A DNA stretch of 26,456 nt from an uncultured Negativicutes bacterium (lineage in GTDB: Bacteria > Bacillota > Negativicutes > Veillonellales > Megasphaeraceae): positions 1 through 26,456 of the forward strand of contig CAADUJ010000016.1 of NCBI GenBank assembly GCA_900752195.1. Direction: 5' to 3'. The notes beneath the pieces were generated by a model that ran no database searches, was not told the DNA's origin, and worked only from the letters and a program-made list of their open reading frames with translations. The position numbers and the translations under genes were made by a program. The first letter of the stretch is position 1. Every line of letters begins with the position of its first letter. This document shows, in pieces, positions 1 to 7,163 of this stretch.

Positions 1-1
1 C

Positions 2-187
2 CGTACAACTGACGTAACGGGCATCATCAAATTGCCGGAAGGCACAGAAATGTGCATGCCTGGCGATAACGTAAAGATGGATGTTGAACTCATCACTCCG
101 ATTGCTATCGAAGTAGGTCTTCGTTTCGCTATCCGCGAAGGTGGCCGTACTGTAGGCGCTGGTGTTGTTTCTGAAATCGAACAGTAA
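2..187 (+). CDS. tuf: Elongation factor Tu, C-terminal end (partial)
   Basis: This is the last 61 codons of EF-Tu, the GTPase that delivers aminoacyl-tRNA to the ribosome; the gene is cut by the left edge. The visible residues form domain 3, with the family signatures VTGIIKLPEG, MPGDNVKMDVELITPIA and the C-terminal LRFAIREGGRTVGAGVVSEI. The reading frame is open from base 2 to a TAA stop. A rho-independent terminator follows 32 bases later, so tuf appears to end its own (str-type) transcript and the S10 operon starts from a separate promoter. Identification is secure; the N-terminal GTPase domain lies outside the window. Confidence 0.97.
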   Translation, partial: RTTDVTGIIKLPEGTEMCMPGDNVKMDVELITPIAIEVGLRFAIREGGRTVGAGVVSEIEQ

Positions 188-219
188 TACGAAGGAAACA
201 ATCCATAGATTGTAACCAT

Positions 220-259
220 AAAGGCATCTGTAGTTTATACTGCAGATGCCTTTATTTTT
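220..259 (+). terminator. Rho-independent terminator after tuf
   Basis: An 11-bp perfect stem, AAAGGCATCTG (220-230) with CAGATGCCTTT (243-253), is followed by ATTTTTG. It lies 32 bases after the tuf stop and would end the transcript before the S10 operon promoter. Confidence 0.9.
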
Positions 260-324
260 GCGTGAAAATCATGGGAAAAATCCTCTCCATGCAAGGCGCG
301 GGAGAGATGTGAAAAAAATGGCTC

Positions 325-349
325 AAATCGCATGGTAAAGCGATTTTTT
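325..349 (+). terminator. Weak second hairpin with T run between tuf and S10 promoter
   Basis: AAATCGC (325-331) pairs with GCGATTT (340-346) around an 8-base loop, and the T run continues to 349. The stem has 7 bp and is A/T-rich, so termination would be weak; it may be a backup terminator. Another copy of GCGATTT lies at 375-381, inside the promoter spacer. Confidence 0.4.
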
Positions 350-362
350 AAGGAAAAAATCC

Positions 363-391
363 TTGCATCGCAAGGCGATTTGTAGTATGAT
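363..391 (+). promoter_or_regulatory. Promoter of the S10-spc-alpha operon
   Basis: -35 TTGCAT (363-368) and -10 TATGAT (386-391) are separated by exactly 17 bases, a good vegetative sigma-factor match. The predicted start near 398 gives a leader of about 138 bases before rpsJ. The -35 lies inside an inverted repeat, CCTTGC-ATC-GCAAGG (361-375). No comparably good promoter was noticed inside the operon. Confidence 0.8.
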
Positions 392-397
392 AATCAA

Positions 398-535
398 GTA
401 CGCGACAACAGGATAGGTGTGCCCTGTCTCTGCTGCGCCGCGTAAAAACTATGAAGTAGGATGTTGCCTGCTTCGGCAGGGAAACTTCTACGGAGCAGTC
501 TATTCATCGAAATGGACGTTAGGAGGAATTACGTA
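398..535 (+). promoter_or_regulatory. Structured 5' leader of the S10 operon
   Basis: The leader can fold into two hairpins. The first pairs ACGCG (400-404) with CGCGT (439-443) and contains an inner stem ACAGG (408-412) with CCTGT (423-427). The second pairs GAAGT (453-457) with ACTTC (484-488) around an internal loop, topped by CCTGC-TTCG-GCAGG (467-480), a UUCG tetraloop. In Escherichia coli the S10 leader is the target of L4 autoregulation; whether this leader has that role is inference. The rpsJ ribosome binding site AGGAGG (521-526) lies free, after both hairpins. Confidence 0.5.
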
Positions 536-847
536 ATGGCAAAAAAGGAAAGAATCAGAATTCGCCTCAAAGCTTATGATCACAAGATTCTTGATCAAAG
601 CGCGGCGAAAATCGTCGATACGGCGAAACGGACAGGCGCTATGGTTTCTGGCCCGATTCCGCTGCCGACGGAAAAGAACATTTTCACGATTCTGCGTTCG
701 CCCCATGTAAACAAAGATTCTCGTGAACAGTTCGAATTGCGTACGCACAAACGCTTGATCGACATTCTCGAAGCTTCGAGCAAAACTGTTGACTCGCTGA
801 TGAGACTCGATCTCCCGGCTGGCGTAGACATCGAAATCAAATTATAG
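536..847 (+). CDS. rpsJ: 30S ribosomal protein S10
   Basis: S10 is a small-subunit head protein and also NusE, the partner of NusB in rRNA antitermination. The 103-residue product has the usual length and carries the family pattern RIRLKAYDHKILDQSA at the start, SGPIPLPTEK in the middle and RLIDILEASSKTVDSLMRLDLPAGVDIEIKL at the end. I chose the ATG at 536 (MAKKERIRIRLKAY) because AGGAGG stands nine bases upstream. The same frame stays open to an ATG at 461, but that codon lies in the leader hairpin region and would add 25 residues unlike S10. It is the first gene of the operon, 14 bases before rplC. Confidence 0.97.
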   Translation: MAKKERIRIRLKAYDHKILDQSAAKIVDTAKRTGAMVSGPIPLPTEKNIFTILRSPHVNKDSREQFELRTHKRLIDILEASSKTVDSLMRLDLPAGVDIEIKL

Positions 848-861
848 GAGGAGGTGCGATT

Positions 862-1500
862 ATGTCTAAAGCTATTTTGGGTAAAAAACTCGGTATGACT
901 CAGATCTTCACTGAAGAAGGCGCAGTCGTCCCTGTAACTGTAGTTGAAGCTACCCCGAACGTAGTTGTCCGCGTAAAGACTGTTGATACGGACGGATACA
1001 ACTCCATTCAGCTCGGCTATGGTGAAATCAAAGAAAAACATCTTACAAAACCTGTAAAAGGACAGTTCGACAAAGCAGGCGTTAGCCCTGTTAAGTATTT
1101 ACGCGAACTGCGTCTGCAAGATACGCCGGAATATACGGTAGGCCAAACTCTGGCAGCTGATATTTTCGCAAGCGGCGATCTCGTCGACGTAGTTGGCACC
1201 AGCAAAGGTAAAGGTTTCGCTGGTACAATCAAACGTCACGGTTTCCACCGTGGACCTATGGGTCACGGCTCTAAATCCCACCGTGAACCGGGTTCTCTCG
1301 GACCTATGACCAGTGGTGGCGGCGGTAAAGTCGTTAAAGGTAAAAAACTTCCTGGACAATTAGGTGGTAATCAGGCTACGGTTCTTCATCTCTCCGTCGT
1401 AAAAGTCGACATGGACAAGAACCTGATCTTGATTAAGGGTGGTATTCCTGGCGCTAAAGGCAGCTTGGTTATGATTCGCGACACGGTAAAACCCCGCTAA
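862..1500 (+). CDS. rplC: 50S ribosomal protein L3
   Basis: L3 is an early-assembling large-subunit protein whose central extension reaches toward the peptidyl transferase centre. The 212-residue product has the expected length. It begins SKAILGKKLGMTQIF, and the extension around residues 112-165 contains GKGFAGTIKRHGFHRGP, HGSKSHREPGSLGP and KGKKLPGQLGG. A glycine run (SGGGGK) sits inside this loop. The start ATG is preceded by AGGAGGAGGT. It lies between rpsJ and rplD in the standard S10 order and has no apparent promoter of its own. Confidence 0.97.
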   Translation: MSKAILGKKLGMTQIFTEEGAVVPVTVVEATPNVVVRVKTVDTDGYNSIQLGYGEIKEKHLTKPVKGQFDKAGVSPVKYLRELRLQDTPEYTVGQTLAADIFASGDLVDVVGTSKGKGFAGTIKRHGFHRGPMGHGSKSHREPGSLGPMTSGGGGKVVKGKKLPGQLGGNQATVLHLSVVKVDMDKNLILIKGGIPGAKGSLVMIRDTVKPR

Positions 1501-1531
1501 TAGTTGTCAAACAGGAAGGAGGATAATATAA

Positions 1532-2155
1532 ATGCCAAAAGTAAGCACGTATAACATTACCGGCGCACAAACCGGTGAAATCGAATTAAACGATAGCGTA
1601 TTTGGCGTTGAAGTGAACGAAGCTGTCATGAGACAGGCTGTACTTCGTCAGCTCGCCAACGAACGCTTAGGCACACATTCTACAAAAACTCGCGGTCTCG
1701 TACGCGGTGGCGGCAGAAAACCTTGGAAACAGAAAGGTACAGGCCGTGCTCGTTGCGGTAGCACGCGCAGCCCGTTGTGGGTTGGTGGCGGTACCGTATT
1801 TGGTCCCCATCCGCGTTCGTATGAACAGAAGATGCCTCGCAAAGCAAGACGTCTTGCTGTCAAATCCGCATTAAGCGATAAAGTCAATACGAACGAATTG
1901 TTCGTTCTCGATGAGCTTACATTAGCTCAGCCGAAGACAAAAGAAGTCTGCCAGATCATCAACAACTTCAACTTTGCTGGTGAAAAGGTACTTTTCGTAA
2001 CTGATAATGACGCTGTTGTAATCCGCTGCGCCCGCAACATTGAAGGCGTAAAAGCAGTATCCACAGAAGGCATCAATATCTTTGATCTGCTCCATTACAC
2101 AAAGCTGTTTGTAACAAAGAGCGCTGTAGCAAAGATTGAGGAGGTGCTCGGATAA
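1532..2155 (+). CDS. rplD: 50S ribosomal protein L4
   Basis: L4 (L4/L1e family) lines the upper exit tunnel and in some bacteria represses its own operon. The 207-residue product shows the long tunnel-loop signature at about residues 47-100: THSTKTRGLVRGGGRKPWKQ, then KGTGRARCGSTRSP and GGGTVFGPHPRSY, followed by the conserved basic stretch MPRKARRLAVKSAL. AAGGAGGAT precedes the start. Its TAA stop overlaps the rplW ATG (TAATG), so translation of the two is probably coupled. Any autoregulation through the structured S10 leader is inference. Confidence 0.97.
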   Translation: MPKVSTYNITGAQTGEIELNDSVFGVEVNEAVMRQAVLRQLANERLGTHSTKTRGLVRGGGRKPWKQKGTGRARCGSTRSPLWVGGGTVFGPHPRSYEQKMPRKARRLAVKSALSDKVNTNELFVLDELTLAQPKTKEVCQIINNFNFAGEKVLFVTDNDAVVIRCARNIEGVKAVSTEGINIFDLLHYTKLFVTKSAVAKIEEVLG

Positions 2156-2436
2156 TGATGATGCATGATTTATTACTCAAACCGGTCATCACTGAAAAAA
2201 CAACGATGATGATGTCTGATGGCAAATATACATTTAAAGTGCCGCTCCATGCTAACAAGATTGAAATCCGCAAAGCCGTAGAAAAGGTATTCAACGTAAA
2301 AGTTAAATCCGTTTCCACATTGCGCACGATGGGCAAGGTAAAGCGCATGGGCAAATACATTGGTAAACGCCCGGACTACAAGAAAGCCATCGTAACCCTT
2401 CAGGAAGGCGAAACCATCGAATTCTTTGAAGCTTAA
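2155..2436 (+). CDS. rplW: 50S ribosomal protein L23
   Basis: L23 sits at the tunnel exit and is the docking site for trigger factor and SRP. The 93-residue product has the family motifs LLKPVITEKTT, YTFKVPLHANKIEIRKAVEKVF and GKRPDYKKAIVTL. Three consecutive ATG codons (2155, 2158, 2161) could start it. I chose 2155 because it overlaps the rplD stop and stands ten bases after AGGAGG (2139-2144); the later two would give long spacings. The difference is only one or two methionines. rplB follows after 31 bases. Confidence 0.96.
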   Translation: MMMHDLLLKPVITEKTTMMMSDGKYTFKVPLHANKIEIRKAVEKVFNVKVKSVSTLRTMGKVKRMGKYIGKRPDYKKAIVTLQEGETIEFFEA

Positions 2437-2467
2437 GCAACAATGAAATAAAGGAGGAGGCACTAAA

Positions 2468-3295
2468 ATGGCCATTAAATCATTTAAACCGTATTCCGCC
2501 GGCCGCCGTTTCATGACTGTTTCGACTTTCGATGAAATCACGACGTCCAAACCGGAAAAATCCTTGCTGAGCAAAGTAACCAGCAAGGGCGGTCGTAATA
2601 ATCAGGGCAGAATGACTGTTCGCCATCAGGGTGGCGGTCACAAACGCCGCTATCGTTTGATCGACTTCAAACGTACGAAAGATAATATTCCGGCAACGGT
2701 AGCATCGATCGAATACGATCCGAACCGTACTGCAAATATCGCGCTGCTGAACTATGCAGATGGCGAAAAAAGATATATCTTAGCTCCGAACGGACTTAAA
2801 GTTGGCGATGTCATCTACAGTGGTCCTGAATCGGATATCAAGATTGGGAATGCTCTTCCTCTCTTGAACATGCCTGTTGGTACGATTGTACATAACGTTG
2901 AATTGAAAATCGGCAAAGGCGGCCAGATGGTTCGTTCTGCTGGTTCTTCTGCTCAGCTCATCGCTAAAGAAGGCAATTATGCCCTTCTTCGTCTCCCATC
3001 TGGCGAAATGCGTCAGGTACACGTCAACTGCCGTGCAACGGTAGGTGTCGTAAGCAATACGGACCATGAAAACCTTACCATCGGTAAAGCCGGTCGTTCC
3101 CGTTGGATGGGTATCCGCCCAGGCAACCGTGGTGTCGTCATGAACCCGTGTGACCATCCTCATGGTGGTGGTGAAGGTAAGTCTCCTGTCGGTCGTAAAC
3201 GTCCGGTTACACCTTGGGGTAAACCTGCATATGGCGTTAAGACTCGCGATAGCAAGAAGGCTTCCAATAAGTTTATTGTGAAGAGACGTAAATAG
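2468..3295 (+). CDS. rplB: 50S ribosomal protein L2
   Basis: L2 is needed for subunit association and for assembly of the peptidyl transferase region. The 275-residue product has typical length. Visible features are the N-terminal FKPYSAGRRFMTVS, the RNA-binding segment GRNNQGRMTVRHQGGGHKRR (about 48-67), the SH3-like part with IVHNVELKIGKGGQMVRSAG, and the invariant NPCDHPHGGGEGKSP near residues 226-240, which holds the histidines positioned toward the peptidyl transferase centre. The basic tail ends NKFIVKRRK. AGGAGGAGG precedes the ATG. Confidence 0.98.
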   Translation: MAIKSFKPYSAGRRFMTVSTFDEITTSKPEKSLLSKVTSKGGRNNQGRMTVRHQGGGHKRRYRLIDFKRTKDNIPATVASIEYDPNRTANIALLNYADGEKRYILAPNGLKVGDVIYSGPESDIKIGNALPLLNMPVGTIVHNVELKIGKGGQMVRSAGSSAQLIAKEGNYALLRLPSGEMRQVHVNCRATVGVVSNTDHENLTIGKAGRSRWMGIRPGNRGVVMNPCDHPHGGGEGKSPVGRKRPVTPWGKPAYGVKTRDSKKASNKFIVKRRK

Positions 3296-3317
3296 GTCTA
3301 GGAAAGGAGATATATAA

Positions 3318-3593
3318 GTGTCCAGATCCGTAAAAAAAGGCCCGTTCGTCGCTGCTCATCTCGTTAAGAAGATCGATGCACTGAACGAAGCCAACGAAAA
3401 GAAAGTAATCAAAACCTGGTCCCGTGCATCGACGATTCTGCCTAGCTTCGTAGGCCACACTATCGCAGTACACGACGGCCGTAAACACGTTCCCGTATAT
3501 ATCACGGAAGACATGGTAGGTCATAAACTCGGCGAATTCGCTCCGACCCGCACATTCAAGGGCCATGCAAAGAGCGAAAAAGTAACAGGCTAA
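3318..3593 (+). CDS. rpsS: 30S ribosomal protein S19
   Basis: S19 is a small-subunit head protein that contacts S13 and the intersubunit bridge. The 91-residue product has the standard pattern SRSVKKGPFVAAHL, TWSRASTILPSFVGHTIAVH and GHKLGEFAPTRTFKGHAK. It starts with GTG at 3318, supported by AAGGAGAT (3304-3311) and by the exact family N-terminus; no ATG stands in a plausible place. It sits between rplB and rplV, 14 bases before the latter, as in most bacteria. Confidence 0.96.
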   Translation: MSRSVKKGPFVAAHLVKKIDALNEANEKKVIKTWSRASTILPSFVGHTIAVHDGRKHVPVYITEDMVGHKLGEFAPTRTFKGHAKSEKVTG

Positions 3594-3607
3594 GGGAGGT
3601 AACAAAC

Positions 3608-3946
3608 ATGGCAGAAGCAAGAGCAATTGCTAAACACATCCGTATTGCCCCCCGTAAACTCCGTATCGTCGTTGATTTAATCCGGGGCAAAGATATCGGA
3701 GAAGCTTATTCCATCTTGAAATTCACACCGAAGGTTGGTTCCAAGGTAGTAGAAAAAGTACTTCGTTCTGCTGTCGCTAATGCAGAACACAATTTTGATA
3801 TGAACGTAGGTAGTTTGTATGTTTCTGAAATCTTCGTTGACCAGGACTCCACGATGAAGCGTATTCATCCCCGTAGCCGTGGACAGGCTTTCAAGATCTT
3901 GAAACATTCCAGCCACGTAACGGTAGTAGTCAAAGAAAGAGCTTAA
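3608..3946 (+). CDS. rplV: 50S ribosomal protein L22
   Basis: L22 binds all domains of 23S rRNA and narrows the exit tunnel together with L4. The 112-residue product matches family length. Its N-terminal half contains HIRIAPRKLRIVVDLIRGK; the end has the hairpin region RIHPRSRGQAFKILKHSSHV that reaches into the tunnel and in other bacteria carries macrolide-resistance changes. No unusual insertion is seen there. GGGAGGT precedes the ATG; rpsC starts 13 bases after the stop. Confidence 0.96.
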   Translation: MAEARAIAKHIRIAPRKLRIVVDLIRGKDIGEAYSILKFTPKVGSKVVEKVLRSAVANAEHNFDMNVGSLYVSEIFVDQDSTMKRIHPRSRGQAFKILKHSSHVTVVVKERA

Positions 3947-3959
3947 GGAGGGAAACGTA

Positions 3960-4631
3960 GTGGGTCAAAAAGTTAACGCCCATGGATTTCGTGTCGGTGT
4001 CTCCAAACCTTGGGACGCAAAATGGTATGCTGAAAAAGATTACGCAGCACTCTTGAATGAAGACGTAAAAATCCGTGATTTCTTAAAGAAACAGTTATAT
4101 ATTGCAGGCGTTTCTCGCATTGAAATCGAACGTTCTGCTAAACGCATCAAATTAATCATCCATACTGCAAAACCGGGCATGGTTATCGGTCGCGGCGGCG
4201 CTGGTATCGAAGATATCAAGAAAGCCCTTAAAGCTTTCACTGATAAAAATGTCGATGTTAACATCGCTGAAATCAAGCAGGCTGAAATGGATGCTACTCT
4301 CGTAGCTGAAAATGTTGCAGGCCAGCTCGAACGCCGTATCGGTTTCCGTCGGGCTATGAAGCAGAGTGTGGGTCGTACGATGCGTATGGGCGCTAAGGGT
4401 ATCAAAATCATGTGCTCTGGTCGTCTTGGCGGCGCTGAAATCGCTCGTAGCGAAAGCATGCGTGATGGTTCTATCCCCTTGCATACGCTCCGTGCTGATA
4501 TCGACTATGGCTTCGCTGAAGCTCATACGACATATGGTATTATCGGCGTAAAATGCTGGATTTACAAAGGTGAAATCCTTCCGGAAGCAAAAAAAGCTCC
4601 GCAGAAAAGACGCGAAGGGAGTGAAGCTTAA
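3960..4631 (+). CDS. rpsC: 30S ribosomal protein S3
   Basis: S3 is at the mRNA entry side of the small subunit and takes part in unwinding mRNA structure. The 223-residue product begins GQKVNAHGFRVGVSKPWDAK, has the KH-domain loop KPGMVIGRGGAGIEDIKK at residues 71-88 (GXXG motif), and the C-terminal domain with RMGAKGIKIMCSGRLGGAEIARSE and DYGFAEAHTTYGIIGVKCWI. It starts with GTG at 3960 after AAGGAGGG. Its TAA stop overlaps the rplP ATG (TAATG), which suggests translational coupling. Confidence 0.97.
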   Translation: MGQKVNAHGFRVGVSKPWDAKWYAEKDYAALLNEDVKIRDFLKKQLYIAGVSRIEIERSAKRIKLIIHTAKPGMVIGRGGAGIEDIKKALKAFTDKNVDVNIAEIKQAEMDATLVAENVAGQLERRIGFRRAMKQSVGRTMRMGAKGIKIMCSGRLGGAEIARSESMRDGSIPLHTLRADIDYGFAEAHTTYGIIGVKCWIYKGEILPEAKKAPQKRREGSEA

Positions 4632-5056
4632 TGTTAATTCCAAAACGTGTTAAACATCGTAAACAGTTCCGCGGCCGCTTAAAAGGTAAGGCTATGCGTG
4701 GCAATAAAGTCGCTCATGGTGATTTCGGTCTCGTAGCTCTCGAACCGGCTTGGATTACCAACCGTCAGATCGAAGCTGCTCGTATCGCTATGACACGTTA
4801 TATCAAACGTGGTGGTAAAGTCTGGATTAAGATTTTCCCGGACAAACCGATCACAGCAAAACCTGCTGAAACTCGTATGGGTTCTGGTAAAGGTTCCCCG
4901 GAATACTGGGTAGCAGTAGTTAAACCGGGTCGCGTACTTTTTGAAATGGGTGGCGTAAGCGAAACCATCGCTCGTGAAGCTATGCGTCTTGCTGGTCATA
5001 AGCTGCCGATTAAAACGAAGTTTGTAGTTAAAGGTCAGGAATTAGGTGGTGAATAA
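4631..5056 (+). CDS. rplP: 50S ribosomal protein L16
   Basis: L16 helps shape the A site and the elongation-factor region of the large subunit. The 141-residue product begins LIPKRVKHRKQFRGR, and has ALEPAWITNRQIEAARIAM, VWIKIFPDKPITAKPAETRM and GKGSPEYWVAVVKPGRVLFE, all typical of the family. Its ATG overlaps the rpsC stop. The last codons contain AGGTGGT (5044-5050), the probable ribosome binding site of rpmC, which begins one base after the stop. Confidence 0.97.
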   Translation: MLIPKRVKHRKQFRGRLKGKAMRGNKVAHGDFGLVALEPAWITNRQIEAARIAMTRYIKRGGKVWIKIFPDKPITAKPAETRMGSGKGSPEYWVAVVKPGRVLFEMGGVSETIAREAMRLAGHKLPIKTKFVVKGQELGGE

Positions 5057-5057
5057 A

Positions 5058-5258
5058 ATGAAGGTTAAAGAAATCCGTGCCCTGAGCGCTGCCGAAATGG
5101 ATGAAAAGGTGGTTAGCCTTAAAGAAGAATTGTTTAACCTCCGTTTTCAACATGCGACCGGCCAATTAGAAAATCCCATGCGCATCCGTGAAGTAAAGAA
5201 AACTATCGCCCGCATCAAAACGGTACAGCGCGAAGCAGAATTAAAAGCACAGGCGTAA
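5058..5258 (+). CDS. rpmC: 50S ribosomal protein L29
   Basis: L29 is a small two-helix protein next to L23 at the tunnel exit. The 66-residue product MKVKEIRALSAAEMDEKVVS... has the family pattern LKEELFNLRFQHATGQLENP and IREVKKTIARIKT. The frame opens with in-frame GTG codons at 5046 and 5049 inside rplP, but I chose the ATG at 5058, which gives the standard N-terminus and stands seven bases after AGGTGGT. It is almost contiguous with rplP; rpsQ follows after 33 bases. Confidence 0.95.
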   Translation: MKVKEIRALSAAEMDEKVVSLKEELFNLRFQHATGQLENPMRIREVKKTIARIKTVQREAELKAQA

Positions 5259-5291
5259 GTCACAAGGATATAATCTAAAAGGAGGTCACGA

Positions 5292-5552
5292 GTGCAGATG
5301 GAAAGAAATGAACGCAAGATTCGCTTAGGCAAAGTAGTCAGCGATAAAATGGACAAGACTGTCGTTGTCGCTGTAGAATATAAAGAACAGCATGAACTCT
5401 ATAAGAAACCGTTGGTTAGCACTGTAAAGTTCAAAGCTCATGACGAAAATAACGAATGCGGTGTTGGCGACATCGTCCGTATCGAAGAAACCCGCCCGCT
5501 TTCCAAACAGAAACACTGGCGAGTAGTCAGCATCGTTGAAAAAGCGAAGTAA
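5292..5552 (+). CDS. rpsQ: 30S ribosomal protein S17
   Basis: S17 is an OB-fold primary binder of the 5' domain of 16S rRNA. The 86-residue product has RKIRLGKVVSDKMDKTVVVA, VSTVKFKAHDENNECGVGDI and EETRPLSKQKHWRVVSIVEK. Two starts are possible: GTG at 5292 and ATG at 5298. AAGGAGGT (5279-5286) is five bases before the GTG and eleven before the ATG, which slightly favours the GTG. The choice changes only two residues (MQ). rplN follows after 25 bases with its own GGAGGT site. Confidence 0.94.
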   Translation: MQMERNERKIRLGKVVSDKMDKTVVVAVEYKEQHELYKKPLVSTVKFKAHDENNECGVGDIVRIEETRPLSKQKHWRVVSIVEKAK

Positions 5553-5577
5553 GATCGATTAATTAGGAGGTTAAGCC

Positions 5578-5946
5578 ATGATTCAGCAAGAAACTGTGTT
5601 GAATGTTGCCGATAACACGGGTGCAAAAAAAGTACTCTGCATCCAGGTCATGGGTGGTTCGTACAGAAAATATGGTAACATTGGTGATATCATCACTTGC
5701 ACTGTTAAAGATGCAACACCCGGCGGCGTTGTCAAGAAAGGCGACGTTGTAAAAGCTGTTATCGTTCGTTCTAAAAAAGGATTACGTCGTGCCGATGGTT
5801 CTTACATCCGTTTCGATGAAAACGCAGCAGTCGTAATCAATGCAGATAAAAGCCCTAAAGGTACCCGTATTTTTGGGCCCGTTGCCAGAGAACTCCGTGA
5901 AAAAGACTTCATGAAGATCATCTCTCTGGCTCCGGAAGTATTATAA
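5578..5946 (+). CDS. rplN: 50S ribosomal protein L14
   Basis: L14 forms intersubunit bridges and binds the assembly factor RsfS. The 122-residue product has exactly the usual length and begins MIQQETVLNVADNTGAKKVL. It also has the signature GDIITCTVKDATPGGVVKKG and the later VVRSKKGL-like VIVRSKKGLRRADGSYIRFD and GTRIFGPVARELRE. It is the first gene of what other bacteria call the spc operon, but here it follows rpsQ by 25 bases with no terminator or promoter seen, so S10 and spc seem to be one unit. Confidence 0.97.
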   Translation: MIQQETVLNVADNTGAKKVLCIQVMGGSYRKYGNIGDIITCTVKDATPGGVVKKGDVVKAVIVRSKKGLRRADGSYIRFDENAAVVINADKSPKGTRIFGPVARELREKDFMKIISLAPEVL

Positions 5947-5964
5947 GAAGAGGAGGTGTTCTAA

Positions 5965-6282
5965 ATGGGTAAAATGCACATCAAAACTGGTGATGACGTC
6001 ATCGTAATCGCTGGCAAAGAAAAAGGCAAAAAAGGCAAAGTTATCGCTACATATCCGAAAAAGGACCGCGTCGTTGTCGAAGGCCTTAACAAAGTAAAGC
6101 GTCACACAAAACCGAATCAGAACAATCCTCAAGGCGGCATTATCGAAAAGGAAGCTCCTATGCATGTTTCCAACGTAATGCTTGTAGATCCTGAAAGCGG
6201 CAAGCCGACTCGTGTTAAAATGGTTCAGCAGGCTGACGGCACGAAAGTACGCACAGCAGTAAAGAGCGGTAAAGCTATCTAA
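5965..6282 (+). CDS. rplX: 50S ribosomal protein L24
   Basis: L24 starts large-subunit assembly near the tunnel exit. The 105-residue product carries a KOW motif close to its N-terminus (KTGDDVIVIAGKEKGKKGKV, about 6-25), followed by VVEGLNKVKRHTKPNQNNPQ and GGIIEKEAPMHVSNVMLVDP, as in bacterial L24. Length is normal. GAGGAGGTG lies before the ATG. It keeps the standard place between rplN and rplE. Confidence 0.96.
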   Translation: MGKMHIKTGDDVIVIAGKEKGKKGKVIATYPKKDRVVVEGLNKVKRHTKPNQNNPQGGIIEKEAPMHVSNVMLVDPESGKPTRVKMVQQADGTKVRTAVKSGKAI

Positions 6283-6308
6283 CAACAAGAGAAGGGAGGG
6301 CCTTGAGA

Positions 6309-6851
6309 GTGTCCAGATTAAAAGACAAATACCTTTCCGAAGTCGTGAAAGGTTTACAGGAAAAATACAATTACAAGAACTGCATGCAGGTTCCTAAACT
6401 TACGAAGGTTGTCATCAACATGGCTGTCGGTGAAGCCGTTACCAATTCGAAAGCATTGGATGCTGCTGTTAACGATTTAACGATTATCTCCGGTCAGAAA
6501 CCGCTCATTACGAAAGCTAAGAAATCCATCGCTGCATTCAAAATCCGTGAAGGCATGAATTTGGGTTGCAAAGTTACGTTGCGCGGTGAACGGATGTATG
6601 AATTCCTCGACAAACTGATGAACCTCACACTGCCTCGCGTTCGTGACTTCCACGGCGTAAGCGCAACTGGTTTTGACGGTCGCGGCAATTACACCCTAGG
6701 TTTGAAAGAACAGCTTATCTTCCCAGAAATCGAATACGATAAGGTCGACAAAGCTCGTGGCATGGATATTACCATCGTTACGACTGCTAAGACCGACGAA
6801 GAAAGCCGTGACATGCTTACGTTAATGGGTATGCCCTTTGAAAAGCAATAA
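6309..6851 (+). CDS. rplE: 50S ribosomal protein L5
   Basis: L5 joins 5S rRNA to the large subunit and contacts the P-site tRNA. The product from the GTG at 6309 has 180 residues, the family length, with VPKLTKVVINMAVGEAV, TKAKKSIAAFKIREGM, GCKVTLRGERMYEFLDKL and FPEIEYDKVDKARGMDITIV. A TTG at 6303 is in frame, but AGGGAGGG ends at 6300, leaving just two bases; the GTG at 6309 has eight and gives the expected MSRLKDKYLSE start. rpsN follows after 14 bases. Confidence 0.95.
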   Translation: MSRLKDKYLSEVVKGLQEKYNYKNCMQVPKLTKVVINMAVGEAVTNSKALDAAVNDLTIISGQKPLITKAKKSIAAFKIREGMNLGCKVTLRGERMYEFLDKLMNLTLPRVRDFHGVSATGFDGRGNYTLGLKEQLIFPEIEYDKVDKARGMDITIVTTAKTDEESRDMLTLMGMPFEKQ

Positions 6852-6865
6852 GGAGGATTACATAC

Positions 6866-7135
6866 ATGGCAAAGAAGTCAATGCTCGAACGTGAAAAGAA
6901 ACGTGAAAAAATGGTTGCCAAATACGCTAAGCTCCGTGCTGAATTAAAAGCAAAAGGCGATTATGAAGCTCTTTCCCAGTTGCCTGCCAATGCTTCTCCG
7001 GTACGTTTGCACAACCGTTGCAAAGTAACTGGTCGTCCTCACGGCTATATGCGTAAATTCGGCATCTGCCGGATCACATTCCGTGAACTGGCTTATAAAG
7101 GTCAGATTCCTGGCGTAAAAAAAGCCAGCTGGTAA
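6866..7135 (+). CDS. rpsN: 30S ribosomal protein S14, long zinc-independent form
   Basis: S14 completes the small-subunit head. The 89-residue product is the long form (AKKSMLEREKKREKMVAKYA... RLHNRCKVTGRPHGYMRKFG...). Only two cysteines are present (NRCKV and GICRI), so the CXXC-X12-CXXC zinc ribbon of the 61-residue form found in the spc operon of many Firmicutes is absent. The C-terminal block ICRITFRELAYKGQIPGVKKASW is conserved. GGAGGAT precedes the ATG. Having the zinc-free form as the operonic copy suggests S14 incorporation does not depend on zinc supply; a second copy elsewhere cannot be excluded. Confidence 0.95.
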   Translation: MAKKSMLEREKKREKMVAKYAKLRAELKAKGDYEALSQLPANASPVRLHNRCKVTGRPHGYMRKFGICRITFRELAYKGQIPGVKKASW

Positions 7136-7163
7136 CGTATTAATGGAGGGAGGTTTTTAGATT

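Noticed and set aside
461..535. N-terminal extension of S10 from an upstream ATG
   Set aside because: The added residues do not resemble S10, the ATG lies in a leader hairpin, and AGGAGG marks the start at 536.
595..1041. Minus-strand open frames within the ribosomal protein genes
   Set aside because: They mirror highly conserved plus-strand genes, have no ribosome binding sites and no recognisable family.
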